DNA of 64,000 bases, taken from positions 110,686 to 174,685 of the forward strand of contig CAJHZI010000593.1 in NCBI GenBank assembly GCA_905160935.1. Direction: 5' to 3'. This DNA comes from Enchytraeus crypticus (taxonomy: Eukaryota > Annelida > Clitellata > Enchytraeida > Enchytraeidae). The notes beneath the pieces were generated by a model that saw nothing but the letters and a program-made list of their open reading frames with translations, had not been told where the DNA came from and did no database searches. The stretch's first letter is position 1; each line of letters opens with the position of its first letter. This document shows positions 9,401 to 38,667 of this stretch, piece after piece. Position numbers and translations under genes: made by a program.

Positions 9401-11853
9401 GACGCGCTCATGCTCGCTCTAATCTCCTATCTCATGGTCGCCATGATGGCTCGACTCTTCTCGGAGCGGCACGGATACGACGTCGACTGCGACCAGGAGC
9501 TGCTAGCCAATGGGCTGGCCTGTGTGGGCGGAGCTTTCTTCCGTAGTCTAGCCTGCAGGTAGGTAACCATGGTAACAAGTGACAGCCAATGGGCTGGCCT
9601 GTGTGGGCGGAGCTTTCTTCCGTAGTCAGGCCTGCAGGTATGTAACCATGGTAATGAGTGACAGCCAATGGGCTGGCCTGTGTGGGCGGAGCTTTCTTCC
9701 GTAGTCTAGCCTGCAGGTATGTACCATGGTTACGGGCCTAATAGATCTATTTTGAGACTGAAACAATGAGCAGCAATGTTTTAAATGTGAATTGTATTGC
9801 TTGGTGATTCCCAGCCTTGGTTGATCGATTGATTGATCGATTGATTGATCGATTGATTGATTGACGAGTTTAATCTTAATTTTATATATGGAATAGTGTT
9901 GATTGACCAGTATTAATAATAATAATAAATGTTTAACGTCTGTTTCCTCATCGAGGGATAATGTCAGGGACGTCCCCACAGCACATATATATTATAAATT
10001 GAATTATCTTGACTAATTTATTGATTATTATATAAATGATGAGGTTAGTTGTGCAGGTACTAGCTGATCTACGTGTTTCTTTAATTAATTGATTGATTGA
10101 TTGATTGATTTCAGCACTTCACCGCCACGCTGTTTTAATTGATTGATTGATTGATTTCAGCACTTCACCACCACGCTGTTATAATTGATTGATTAATTGA
10201 TTGATTGATTGATTGATTGATTTCAGCACATCACCGCCACGCTGCTTTCTCAACGAATCATCAGGGGGCAGAACTCAGCTCTCCCACATCTTCTCCTCTC
10301 TCGTTGTTCTCCTCGCTGTCTGTCTCATTGCCCCTCTCTTTGCCTCTCTGCCTGTATGTGTGCTCGCCTGTGTGATAGTGGTTGCCTGTGTGCCTCTCTT
10401 CAACCACTACACCATGTGCCTAGTCTACTGGCGCACTGACCTCTATGACCTCGCCGTATGGTTGATCACAGTAGCTGCCAATCTTCTCTTCTCAGTGGAC
10501 GTGGGGCTAGTGGTAGGCGTGGCTTTCTCTCTAGTCTCCACCCACTACCGCATGCAGCGCTCTGTGGGCGTGGTGCTGGAGTGTAACACTGAGGATTTTG
10601 TGTTCTTTGAGAGAGATGATAGAAAAGCATTCACCAGGTGTCGGCAGACGAGTAATGAAGTGAAGGGCCGTTCAGAGCTTATGGGAGCTCGGCAAAGTTT
10701 TGTATCCTGCGACAATTGCGTCACAGACGATGTAAATAAACCACGACCAAATAAGAGCCTGGCTCAGTCGATGAACGCTGCTGACGTTCACAATGGCATC
10801 AAGCATTCTGACGTGTCGAGCAACTCCAAAATAATGAAGAATTCAGTTCAAGACGGGGATGTTGTAAAGAACTTGAAACAAGAGCTGCGTGTTGGACGAT
10901 GCAATGTCGACTCTTGGTTCTTGTTTCGCTTTGAGTCGCCGCTCTACTATGCTACGTTGAACTCATTCAAACAACAGCTGTTCAATAAAACCGTGTCGTT
11001 GACCCAGTTAAAGGCTGAGAAAAGAAAACGCGAGAAGCTGGAAGCAAAGCTGAAGAAAAAGGAAAGGTTAACTAAAGAAGTCAGGTTCGTTGAAATGGGA
11101 CACAAGGCACAGGGAGAGCTGAGAGAGGGTAGCACTGTTGTTAAGAGCGCGAGGCATGGTAACGCTGCCAGGAAGAGCTCAGCAGTAGATGATGAGGATG
11201 TGAGAAAGATGACCGTTGAGACATTAGATAATAATAATCAGGATTCGAGGAGTGAAGCCGAGAGATCTGTAGCTAGTGTGCGCGCGGAGAAGAGAAATCT
11301 ACGAGATGAAGAGAACGCGGAGAAACAAGATGGTGGAGAATTGTCCGACAGGGAAACCAGATCATCAGGTAGTGGCAACAGTGTTGCTGAATTAGACCAA
11401 GCAAAACAGGATAGTGGTAGCAGTGTTGCTGAATTAGATCAAGTAAAACGAGGTAGTGGTAGCAGTGTTGCTAAATTAGACCAAGTAAAACCAGATAGTG
11501 GTAGCAGTGCAGGTGAATTGGACCTAATGGCCGGTGAGAATGTCGATGGTTTAAATGAGATAGAAATGATGATATCAGATGATATTGATGAGAGACCACC
11601 AGCTGGTGGTTCCTCTCACCACCAGCTGGCGGTAGTGGTGGATTGCTCCGCTATATCATTTCTCGACACAGGTGGAGCAAAACTGCTCGCAGAGTTGTAT
11701 GAGGAGTATAGCAGAGTAAATGTTAGACTGGTGCTGGCCTCCGCTACCTCAGCATTCAGAGAGAGGCTGGGCAGAGTGGGGCAGTGTAGCAGTCTAAATC
11801 AGCTAGCTGTTTATCCTACAGTGCACGATGCTATCGTGGATATGACTAGCTAG
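6446..11853 (+). CDS. SLC26-family anion exchanger / sulfate transporter, five coding exons
   Basis: Coding exons are 6446-6731, 7401-8035, 8609-8800, 9239-9558 and 10227-11853. Phases 1, 0, 0 and 2 match at every junction, and the total is 3060 nt (1019 aa). The protein should carry anions such as sulfate, chloride or bicarbonate across the plasma membrane. Family marks: the N-terminal cytoplasmic part leads into RWKKDFLGDMLAGISVGVM and IPQSFGYAMLASVPAVLGLY, then TSRHVSIGT (transmembrane segments 1-3, about residues 95-165). Further on are AIILGIK (about 310), TNLVQL with IITLVVVK (about 345-360), VPIDVLVMIVATLVS (about 375) and the SSGGRTQ signature (about 485). The C-terminal STAS domain starts near residue 700 and ends with VVVDCSAISFLDTGGAKLL. 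An unusually long disordered insert of about 200 residues splits the STAS domain. I cannot say which vertebrate SLC26 member is closest. An AATAAA lies far downstream at about 13620. Confidence 0.93.
6732..7400 (+). other. SLC26 intron 1, carrying a SINE and LINE 3' ends
   Basis: The donor gtaagt at 6732 and the acceptor ccag before 7401 are both phase 1, and the junction restores ISGYRWKK. The intron holds the tRNA-derived SINE (6853-6978), a LINE family 2 3' end (about 7115-7182, ending in an ATT tail) and a LINE family 3 3' end (about 7195-7348, ending in GATGAT). Confidence 0.75.
6853..6978 (+). mobile_element. tRNA-derived SINE, family 1
   Basis: It has a pol III A box (tggcgatgtcgg, 6858-6869) and B box (ggttcaaatcc, 6902-6912) in tRNA-like spacing. 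A family-specific tail ('gtcactgacatc', 'gaggaaactgac', 'ttagcttttt') follows. At least ten further copies lie in the window on both strands, each in a different flank, as expected of retroposed copies. Confidence 0.85.
8036..8262 (+). repeat. Tandem copies of the SLC26 exon 2 splice donor (44-bp unit, six donors)
   Basis: The last bases of exon 2, with the donor (CAG|GTATGTCTAG), are repeated in tandem. Near-identical donors start at 8036, 8080, 8124, 8168, 8212 and 8253, a spacing of 44, 44, 44, 44 and 41 bp. The most upstream donor keeps the coding phase to exon 3. 44 is not a multiple of 3, so use of later donors would shift frame or add a stop. The array is intronic but was copied from the exon-intron border. 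Confidence 0.9.
8236..8608 (+). repeat. TGTATGTGT-rich minisatellite ending at the exon 3 acceptor
   Basis: About six diverged copies of a roughly 60-bp unit containing 'atgtttagatcagtgtggtg' and 'tgtcaatgtatg' fill the rest of intron 2. They run right up to the acceptor tgtgtag before exon 3. Confidence 0.75.
8801..8886 (+). repeat. Partial duplication of SLC26 exon 3 3' end with its donor
   Basis: Bases 8818-8885 repeat 8728-8800 of exon 3 (cataagcatcattacactgg ... acttaag) with a few changes. One is a small deletion that turns the reading into a stop (gagatataa). The copy is non-coding in the inferred mRNA. Confidence 0.85.
8887..9238 (+). repeat. 30-bp minisatellite built from the exon 4 acceptor
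   Basis: About 12 units of a roughly 30-bp sequence (ctattctatgtgtaggtgcc / tatagatgtg) precede exon 4. The real border reads tgcctag|GTACCAGTGCCTATAGACGTGCT, and each unit resembles it: an AG, then GT(A/G)CCTATAGA(C/T)GTGCT. The array is therefore many decayed copies of the acceptor plus the first exon bases. Acceptor use at 9238|9239 is set by phase and by the VPVPIDVL reading. Confidence 0.8.
9559..9725 (+). repeat. 79-bp tandem triplication of the SLC26 exon 4 3' end and donor
   Basis: The end of exon 4 (gccaatgggctggcctgtgt ... cctgcag) and its donor occur three times. GT donors lie at 9559, 9638 and 9717, exactly 79 bp apart. The first donor gives phase 2, matching exon 5. Confidence 0.92.
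9905..9985 (-). mobile_element. LINE family 2, 3'-end fragment
   Basis: It shares 'gtttaacgtc', 'tttcctcat' and 'atgtcagggacgtcccca' with copies near 7115, 21690, 24665, 31025, 31850 and 36825, and has the same (AAT/ATT)n tail. A related copy at 20800-21230 encodes the end of a reverse transcriptase, so I read this family as LINE 3' ends. A run of gattgatc repeats lies just upstream (9820-9865). Confidence 0.6.
10080..10226 (+). repeat. Triplicated SLC26 exon 5 acceptor
   Basis: Three blocks each hold a GATT run, tttcag, then 'cacttcaccgccacgctg' or a close variant: about 10084-10135, 10138-10182 and 10184-10246. Only the last continues into the open exon (CACATCACCGCCACGCTGC...), and phase 2 fits there. 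Confidence 0.88.
10614..11620 (+). other. Low-complexity insert in the SLC26 STAS domain
   Basis: This charged, Ser/Asp/Lys-rich stretch of the last exon interrupts the STAS fold and its approach. It contains four tandem 42-bp units at about 11370-11540 encoding (S-G-S-S-V-A-E-L-D-Q-V-K-x-D/G). Known SLC26 STAS domains carry a variable intervening sequence here, but this one is long. It keeps frame throughout and so is probably translated. Confidence 0.75.
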
Positions 11854-12215
11854 ATATTGATGAGATGATTGAGGGTAGAATATTGGGATTGATTGATTGA
11901 TTGATATTGATGAGATGATTGAGGGTAGAATATTGGTATTTGATTGATTGATGATTCATTGATATTGATGAGACGATAGCGGGTAGAATATTGGTATTGA
12001 TTGATTGATTGATATTGACGAGATGATTGAGAGGAGAATATTGGTATTGATTGATTGATTGATATTGACGAGATGATTGAGAGGAGAATATTGGTATTGA
12101 TTGATTGATTGATATTGACGAGATGATTGAGAGGAGAATATTGGTATTGATTGATTGATATTGATGAGATGATAGAATATTGATGATTGATTGATATTGA
12201 TGAGATGATAGAGGG
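11854..12215 (+). repeat. 50-bp minisatellite starting at the SLC26 stop codon
   Basis: About seven units of gatattgacg / agatgattga / gaggagaata / ttggtattga / ttgattgatt. The three cleanest copies start at 12011, 12061 and 12111. The first unit starts at the stop codon itself (ctagatattgatgagatg), so it probably lies in the 3' UTR. Confidence 0.85.
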
Positions 12216-12218
12216 TGA

Positions 12219-12354
12219 AAGCTGGTAAACTAAGGTTAACGTCAGTTTCCACACTTGAAAGCGTTGTCGGTGACGAGAGAGCCCAGGATTTGAACCCCGC
12301 ACATACTGATCCGCGGTCGAGTATCTTACCGACATCGCCACTGACTCCAGCCAA
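12219..12354 (-). mobile_element. tRNA-derived SINE, family 1
   Basis: Minus-strand copy with A box tggcgatgtcgg (near 12335-12346) and B box ggttcaaatcc (near 12287-12297). The family tail faces left. Confidence 0.85.
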
Positions 12355-12869
12355 TATTGCTATTATTGGGTAAAGTATAGCTGTAGACGATCGTTAGCTG
12401 TAGACATTAATTACATAGACAATTGGGCGAGGGTATAGAGAGTAGCTCGGTGATGTTATTTCTGTTGTTGTTGTTGTTATCGCTGTTATTAATCTATGGC
12501 TATCGTTAATCTCCAACCAAACATCTGAGGTTTACAATTGTTGTTAACCTCTGGATTGTTGCAGTTGTAGTGCTTGCGGTCGATTCTAGGAACTTGCTGT
12601 TGGTAGATCTGCTATACTAGACATTTTTTCCACTGCATTTAAACAACATTCATTGAATACTCGGAGCATTCATAGATGTGTTAGAATTTAAATTTGTATA
12701 TCTTTTTGTCTTGTTTACTTAATGCTGCATTTGTTTAATGCTCTGCAGTTTGTTTACATTTCAATATTTCAGAAATGGTTTTGTTATGTTTCATTGATAG
12801 AGAACTCTGTGTTACGGTTGTTGTATTGTTACACTTTGTATTTTACTTGAGCTACAACTGCACTATTAT
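12355..12869. other. Intergenic, no supported feature
   Basis: It contains a short TTG run near 12460 and AT-rich sequence. The open frame that enters from 12775 is only the lead-in to the next repeat array. Confidence 0.4.
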
Positions 12870-13222
12870 GATTATTACTATTACTGTTATTACTATGATT
12901 ATTACTATTACTGCTATTACTATGATTAGTACTATTGTTACTACTATGATTAGTACTATTGTTACTACTATGATTAGTACTATTGTTACTACTATGATTA
13001 GTACTATTGTTACTACTATGATTAGTACTATTGTTACTACTATGATTAGTACTATTGTTACTACTATGATTAGTACTATTGTTACTACTATGATTAGTAC
13101 TATTGTTGCTACTGTGATTAGTACTATTGTTACTACTGTGATTAGTACTATTGTTACTACTATGATTAGTACTATTGTTACTACTATGATTAGTACTATT
13201 GTTACTACTATGATTAGCACTG
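12870..13222. repeat. 24-bp minisatellite (ATGATTAGTACTATTGTTACTACT)
   Basis: About 13 near-identical 24-bp units. Because 24 is a multiple of 3 and the unit has no stop in several frames, both strands read as long Ile/Thr/Val-rich frames. I do not regard these as genes. Confidence 0.9.
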
Positions 13223-14304
13223 TTACAATATACGTTGTGCGTAGCCAGCAGCAGCTTCTATTAAAACAGGTCGTAGCTGTCTAATCGTGCGCGAGATCTT
13301 CAAGGCTAAAAGTGCCGCAGCTCCAGAGCTTCCTTTATAGTTATTTACTGTGATATAGGTTGACTTGCAGCTCCTCGTTGTCTTCCGGATTCTTGATTAA
13401 TTTAGACTTTAACATTTGATTTGGATATTTACTTCATAATACGATAATTCAGATTATTAACACTGATATTTGATGTTGCACTGATTTTAGATCAACTTGG
13501 TTTAGAGTTTGTTTTTATTGTGATCGCTGATATTGATGTGATATTGACGGAAGAAGTGTATGAAATATTCGTTTACATGGAAACAACTTTGGATTAAGAG
13601 ACATTTTATTTAAAATTTAAATAAAATTAGGAATTTAACGTCCATATTTTTGCTCGAGTTAAAGGCGATAGTATGGTTCAGTGACCACACACTATGTGAT
13701 AGAAGAGACGGATTGATCTATGATGTGCTCCCACACGAGAACTATTAATCGATGGAGTGCTCTTAAATTATAAACTGTATGTAGGTAAATACTGTCGTTA
13801 ATCATATATTGCGTTGTCGTAACTGAAACTTTTGTGGAATTTCAAGATCTTCTTAAATTATTGACTAATTACCAAGACTTTTAGGTTTTCACTTGAACAC
13901 TGTAATTATTCCAGTGTAGGAGAGTTCACTTTGAATTTTTCTATTTGTTGTACCTGATCTAAAGATCTTCTTGCATTCTCTCACTTTTGTTGTTTTACAC
14001 ACAGGTCCGGTTCATTAATTGTTCTCTTTACATGTGTGCCTTAGAACTGCTAATTAAGTGTAGCACGACTGTATTTGTTTCTTAGAGGCGACTAAATCAG
14101 TCAATTTAGAGTCGACTGAATGTGACACAGGTTACTAATGATTGAGTCAACCAAACAGTCTCGCAATCAATCGGTGCCAACGATTGGTATCAATCAATTA
14201 AAAACAACACGTACACACAGTCACACACACTCTCTGTCTCTCTCTATGTATCTCTGTCTTTGCCTTTGTCTATCTCTCTCTATCTATCTATCTATCTATC
14301 TATC

Positions 14305-14356
<52 letters not shown>

Positions 14357-15537
14357 GACTACTTAAGAGTAATAGCAGACACAACACGACACATACAAGC
14401 AGCAATATAATCTCAGATCAAGGTTAATCATATCTCACTAGATCACAGAACATAGCAATACAAAACAAAGAACTGAAAGCTGCTCACGCTAACAAATTCT
14501 AAATGTAGATAACAAGTGCTAAATACCATTCTTGATAATCATTGCACACAGTAAATATTATTGTATTGATAAACAATAGCAACACAGGAATCAACGAGAT
14601 ATATGAAAGTATTGAGTAAACTTCGTTGAATCACTGGTTAACACACAGCTCAAATGATCTGCACTCAACTCCAAACTCCACCTGTTTTTAATTATATCCA
14701 CTTAAATGGTGCTTTTTTTCATCATCATCATCTTCCCTTAAATCCCAGTTAAACTAGGGTTGGGATACGAATAGTAGCCTTACAAATACTATAAAAAATG
14801 ACCAGTAAATAAAACCAATAAAAACTTGTAATAAAAATCAAACCCTAATGTTAAACCCCGGTGTTAAACCCCGGTGTTAAAACCCGGTGTTAAAACCTTG
14901 AATTGTTCAGATCTTAGTAACAATAGACATAATAATCGGCATAGAGCGCATAATAAACCGCTGTGCGTAAGAACGACTACAGGGCCCAATGGGTCAATGC
15001 GCCAGCATTCGTTAATTAGCTAAGAAAATCTCGCTTCATGAAGCAGAATACGAAACAATCGGGTAAACAAGAGTCTTGAATAAATATCAGGCGATAAATA
15101 TAAAAATGCTGCATTGATAATCATAGAGTTAAACAGAATTAGCATAGAAATATAGAGAGATTAGACAGTGAAAGTGAGCGAATCGCTAAGTCTTAAGATC
15201 AGTAAATAATTGCATATACAGGAGTGAATCGGATGAAAGCAGATAAATACAGAGCTCTTAATGTATGACAATCTTCGAGCAGAACAAAACTGTTACAACA
15301 ACAACATTAGGGGCGCTACTATTTTCCATATCGATCGCCATTGAAGCAAATCATCCAAGCATTCGGGCAATAAAGACGAAGCGCTGCAAAATTTATTCAG
15401 AAAGTCCTAATTACGACAGAAATAAAAAGATTTTTAAGAGCTAAAACTTCGCGAAACAATATCGGAACGGAACGGAAACAACGCAGAGTAGAAAAGCTAC
15501 GCGGAATAAAAAAGCAGGTAAACTATCTATGGTTCTC
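13223..15537. other. Intergenic DNA between the converging SLC26 and FAM13 genes
   Basis: Mostly AT-rich single-copy sequence. It contains CT and TATC microsatellites (14230-14352), a LINE family 3 3' end on the minus strand (about 14716-14775, starting catcatcatcttcccttaaa) and a short array of gttaaaaccccggt-like units (14845-14900). A possible FAM13 polyadenylation signal reads AATAAA on the minus strand at 15397-15392. No gene found. Confidence 0.5.
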
Positions 15538-15570
15538 TCTTTCTCTCACTCTCTCTCGATCTCTATGTCC

Positions 15571-15608
<38 letters not shown>

Positions 15609-15619
15609 TTCTCTCTCTC
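15538..15619. repeat. CT-rich microsatellite abutting the FAM13 stop codon
   Basis: Plus-strand (CT)n tract, so GA-rich on the FAM13 sense strand. It begins immediately after the stop codon and so is probably the first part of the 3' UTR. Confidence 0.85.
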
Positions 15620-34139
<18,520 letters not shown>

Positions 34140-34655
34140 GACTCCGCCTACACTGAGACAGCTTTCTCTTAACCACGCCTATCTGAAACCTATCAGTACA
34201 AGAAATAGTCAATAAAAGAAAATTCTGGTCGAAGTATGATATGTGAGAAGAGTTTTGTAGTAGGATAGGAAATATACTCAACATTAATACTCATTTGACT
34301 CCACGTTTAACACATCTCTTACCACCATAGACTTTTTTCATCTTGCCTGCTTCAACTTTGCTTCCTCGCACATAATCCGATTTATTGAATTAATTTAATC
34401 AATCAGCAACGATATATATCATTCCAAAGTTAATGTTCTATATAAACAGTAGTAGTCTCTTCACACAATACTATGGGTGAATTCTAAGCCGAGAGCTATG
34501 ACGGGTAGTCTAATCCTGAGTGTAGGTTACTGGGCGATGGAATGTAATTAAATCACCGGACATATTGATTGAACCGTCAGCCTGTTCAACATGACCTCAG
34601 TGCAGTGAGATAGATGATGGCTCGAGTGGGAATAACAACAACAACAAAGCATGGG
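34140..34655. other. Region upstream of FAM13 exon 1
   Basis: A minus-strand acceptor-like tag lies just upstream of the ATG (34148-34150), so this may be an intron with the first exon further out. No other feature seen. Confidence 0.4.
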
Positions 34656-34659
34656 CAGG

Positions 34660-34667
34660 CCGAGTGC

Positions 34668-34731
<64 letters not shown>

Positions 34732-34764
34732 CAGAGAGAGTGAAGGAGATAAAGAGATAGAGAT

Positions 34765-34809
<45 letters not shown>

Positions 34810-34915
34810 CAGAGACTAACACATAGATAGTGACAGAGATAAAGACAAAGAGAGAGAGAATGAAAGAGAGCGACAGAGAGACAGACACACACAGAGTGAA
34901 TGAGATAAAGAGAGA
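34660..34915. repeat. (GA)n-rich microsatellite
   Basis: GAGACAGAGA-type sequence with two cleaner blocks. Frames through it are Ser/Leu artefacts. Confidence 0.9.
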
Positions 34916-34959
34916 ATCACTAAATGGTATTCCTATCATATGCTAAATACCACAGAATA

Positions 34960-35275
34960 TCACAGCATTTAAATGGGCGCACATATCACAGCATTTAAAT
35001 GGGCGCACATATCACAGCATTTAAATGGGCGCACATATCACAGCATTTAAATGGGCGCACATATCACAGCATTTAAATGGGCGCACATATCACAGCATTT
35101 AAATGGGCGCACATATCACAGCATTTAAATGGGCGCACATATCACAGCATTTAAATGGGCGCACATATCACAGCATTTAAATGGGCGCACATATCACAGC
35201 ATTTAAATGGGCGCACATATCACAGCATTTAAATGGGCGCACATATCACAGCATTTACATGGGCAACCATATCCT
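34960..35275. repeat. 26-bp minisatellite (atcacagcatttaaatgggc-gcacat)
   Basis: About 12 nearly identical units, the most uniform array outside the palindrome, so it is probably young or under active homogenisation. It is intergenic. Confidence 0.95.
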
Positions 35276-35535
35276 AGCCTGTAGCAACTCTCAGCAGATA
35301 GGAACAATTAAGTTAACGAAGTTAATTAAGTTAATCTACTTATCAGCAGCATCAGCTCTGCTTCATTACAGCATGGCTCTACAGTCACATCCTGTATACA
35401 CCAGTAGATTAGAATAGAAATTATATTTATTTTTCAGCAAAGACACAAAATGCATGATCGACATATAATGCCTCAACAGCAATTCCTACATCTAGGAATA
35501 CAAATACACGTGCACTCATCTGTAGACACGCCCCC
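35276..35535. other. Intergenic, nothing recognised
   Basis: Short AT-rich single-copy stretch. Confidence 0.4.
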
Positions 35536-35640
35536 TTATACTTGTAGCGATATCAGTGACGGACGAGCCCAGGATTTGACCCACACCTACTGATCCGCGG
35601 TCGAATATCTTACCGACATCGCCACTGGCTCCAGCTATAG
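35536..35640 (-). mobile_element. tRNA-derived SINE, family 1 (3'-shortened)
   Basis: A box (tggcgatgtcgg) and a B-box region with a changed base are present on the minus strand. The tail beyond 'gtcactgatatcg' is missing. Confidence 0.8.
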
Positions 35641-35861
35641 TGCTACATCCACCTCTGCTGTCAAATATTAAACCCCTTTCTCTCCGAAGTATTACAAATC
35701 TAATTCTCTGCTCTACCGACTCATCTTGCTCGCTAGATGCTATTCCAACCAAACTACTTAAATTTTGCATTGATGCCATACTTCCTCCAATTACCAATCT
35801 GGTTAATCTTTCACTTTCTGAAGGAATTTTTAGTCTCTCACTTATTTCCTCCATTCTCGCC

Positions 35862-36005
35862 AAGGTTATAGGCAATCGTTACCTTTAATGGTGCACTGAT
35901 GATAGCCGGTGCAAATTTAGGAATAACCTTCCAACACCCTGAAGATATTTTATCATTCAAAGCTGTCAATACTTGGCCTTCCAAAGTGGTCTATGCGCAT
36001 AACTG
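35862..36005 (-). mobile_element. Relative of the 5S-derived SINE body
   Basis: It shares 'ggaataaccttcca-caccct', 'aatcgttacc' and 'ggccttccaaagtggtc' with 25060-25375. The 5S-like head is cut off by the tRNA SINE that follows directly at 36012. Confidence 0.6.
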
Positions 36006-36007
36006 CT

Positions 36008-36142
36008 ACTGAAACTGAAGTCGGTAAGATACTCGACCGCGGATTAGTATGTGCGGGGTTCAAATCCTGGCTTGTAAATCACTGACATCGTTTTCGAGTG
36101 GAGTGAGGAAACTGACATTAACATTAGTTTTACCAGCTTTTA
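36008..36142 (+). mobile_element. tRNA-derived SINE, family 1
   Basis: B box ggttcaaatcc and the family tail are present. The part before the A box is cut (begins gaagtcggtaagatac). Confidence 0.8.
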
Positions 36143-36261
36143 ACCTAGCCGGATATAGCCTAACTTCGTCCATTGAAGAGCAGATTAACAGAGTGGACTA
36201 TATTCCACCTTTCAGAAGATTGCTTCCTATATACAGTAGGTGACATCATAAAAAAAATAAA

Positions 36262-36715
36262 TAACAACAATTAGAGTGCTACAGTCATCAATGACAACAT
36301 CGAGCACTATTGAGACAAAAATCAAGCTGGCGAGCAAAAAGAAGGTCCAAAAATGGTGCAAATTCCAAAATCCAGAAATTCAGTCCAAAGTAAAGGGAGT
36401 CAAAGAAAAGGTGGTTTAGGCGTGGGTCGCTGCTCATGGACACTGGATGGAAAAGAGAGATGGAAAAGATAGGTCTTCAACTGCCTATGGAACAGCTCAT
36501 AGGAAAGCAAAGGCCGATGTGATTCAAATGAAGCTTTCCGAAGATTGGATGGAAGAGAATTCCAGATCTGCGGTGTAGCATGCTGGAAAGAACGATTAGA
36601 TAACTTAGAGCGTGAAGGTAAGCTAGGTCTCACAAGAGTAATTAACTTAGAAGACCGAGTAACAGCAGGCTGCATCACTTTAATCAAGTGAGACATACAA
36701 GTTTGTCCAGGGATG
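36262..36715 (-). mobile_element. LINE family 1, 3' part with reverse-transcriptase C-terminus
   Basis: A minus-strand frame from 36696 to about 36400 reads T-S-L/V-R-P-S-L-P-S, then Q-H-A-T-P-Q-I-W-N-S-L-P-S-N-L-R and L-K-T-Y-L-F, the typical end of CR1/Jockey-like non-LTR polymerases. It continues into the 3' UTR shared by all family 1 copies and ends at 36262 in an AAC/AAT tail. This copy identifies what the many short copies are. Confidence 0.85.
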
Positions 36716-36815
36716 GTGATGGACTTGTAGGTTAACGAAGCTGTTTTGACATAATAATATTTAATAGCAATAATAATAAAATATAAAATAAAAATAATAA
36801 AATAATAATAAAACT

Positions 36816-36885
36816 AATAATAATATAGGTTTAACGTCCATTTCTTCTTTAAGGATGATGTCAGGGACGTCCTATGGCGTAATAT
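36816..36885 (-). mobile_element. LINE family 2, 3'-end fragment
   Basis: It reads 'ataggtttaacgtccatttc' to 'gatgtcagggacgtcc' with an AAT-rich tail. Confidence 0.6.
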
Positions 36886-37476
36886 GGCATAACGTCGACC
36901 AAAGCATACCTCGTGTGATGCTGTGCTGCAAACTGTTCAGAGAATTGAAGCATTTCATCGATTCATCTTTTAATTCTGCAGACGTTCAACTAACTACAGA
37001 AATTATCCAGTTCATATAGCTAATAAATATCACTAGAGACATTATGCATTTAAATACTCTGCATGAGGCTAGCTACTAGATAATAGACACTAGCTACCAT
37101 ATACTAGCTACTAGATAATAGCTACTAGATACTAGGTACTTTTGTCCTTGTAACTATTCACAGTATGGTATTGCCTAGCATATACTTGAATGTACTTATC
37201 AACACTGCATCAGCTGATTACGAATAAGTTAATTCCAGAAGTCTAAATCCAATCCATGCTTTTTATACAATTATTTCTTGATTATTTATATTTTCAGTTT
37301 CCGTTATAATAGCTTAAAAAGCTGGACAACTGTAATTAATTAGCATAAATAACAGGATTATTTCCCTTTTAGTTAAAACTGCAATAATGTTACGTAATAT
37401 CGAGGCTTCATGAAATATAGTAATCATGAAATAGAGTTTGTTAGAAATTACCTAATGTTGCACACTGCTCACTATC

Positions 37477-37518
<42 letters not shown>

Positions 37519-37575
37519 CATATATATACATATATATTTTATTCATATATATATATATATATATATATATACATT

Positions 37576-37625
<50 letters not shown>

Positions 37626-38665
37626 CCAATCTCTGCACAGAGCCACATCTCTATTTCAAGTTGTAGAGAATACGGTAAACCAAATCTAGATGACATTTTG
37701 GCAACGGCTTCAAAATTTTTATTAAATATAATTTAAGAATATATTTATAGGTGAAAGTAATTTTATTAATTAAATTAACTTAGCAAAAATGTGTATATTA
37801 GGCAAGGTTTTCCTGATGTTCTAAATGAGTACGACATGTCTGTTAAACTTTTTAGATATTGTCATCCATAATTACTACATCATATCTGAGGAAAATTATA
37901 AATCCAATTGAATAATTATATATTTTTACTATATCTGTCAAATCAATACACTGATACTCTGCTATCCTAACTTAGGAATGGAGCGGTTTAGTGGATATAC
38001 AATTTGATACATTAACATAGCCGGATATAGCGATTCCTTAAGAGTGCTCAAAGCTATAGTGGATAACAGATCCACTATAATATTACTTTTGATTAACTAT
38101 GCCTTTTGTGTCATGCTTTTATTTCTGTTAATTAGTGCATGAAAATATATGTCAGTTTAAATTAATTTACTATAATTTTCATAGCAATATTTACGAAAAG
38201 TTGGTTTCTCATATATCTAAAACCGAAAGTCAATGTCATTTATTTATCTAAAGTAACATAGCAATAGCCTGAAAATATTTAAACATTTATAATCTTCTGA
38301 AGTTTTTACTAAATTAGCGAATCCTATAGAATTCTAGACATAAAACATAATATTAACAACAAGTCAAAACACATCTCCAATGTAAACATCCTCCTTAGCT
38401 GCGCGTCTACCACTGCCTACTGAAAACCCAAACCAGCGCTACCATCTGATAGTTAAACAAAACGAGGAACAATCATTTTAGACAATATATGAATTACAGG
38501 TAGAATTGTAGTACTGTACTAATACAACATGTTCCACTTTTAATACGAAACCCATCCATGATACAAGAGCTAACCTTAATACAACACGTCAAAAGAATCA
38601 GGCTACTATAATGTAGTCAACTCAGGCAAAGTAAAGTAAACACGCATTATTGCGAAATGATCAAC
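36886..38665. other. AT-rich intergenic DNA with a (TA)n tract
   Basis: Bases 37080-37140 carry short ctagctactagata repeats and 37475-37622 are (TA)n. Otherwise it is single-copy, with no convincing gene. Confidence 0.5.
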
Positions 38666-38667
38666 TA

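Noticed and set aside
12775..13284. Long Ile/Thr/Val-rich open frames on both strands
   Set aside because: A 24-bp repeat without stops gives open frames on both strands. There are no splice sites, no non-repetitive coding part and no family likeness.
34960..35275. Regular repeats suggestive of a CRISPR array
   Set aside because: There are no unique spacers between units, the setting is an intron-rich animal genome, and there are no cas genes.
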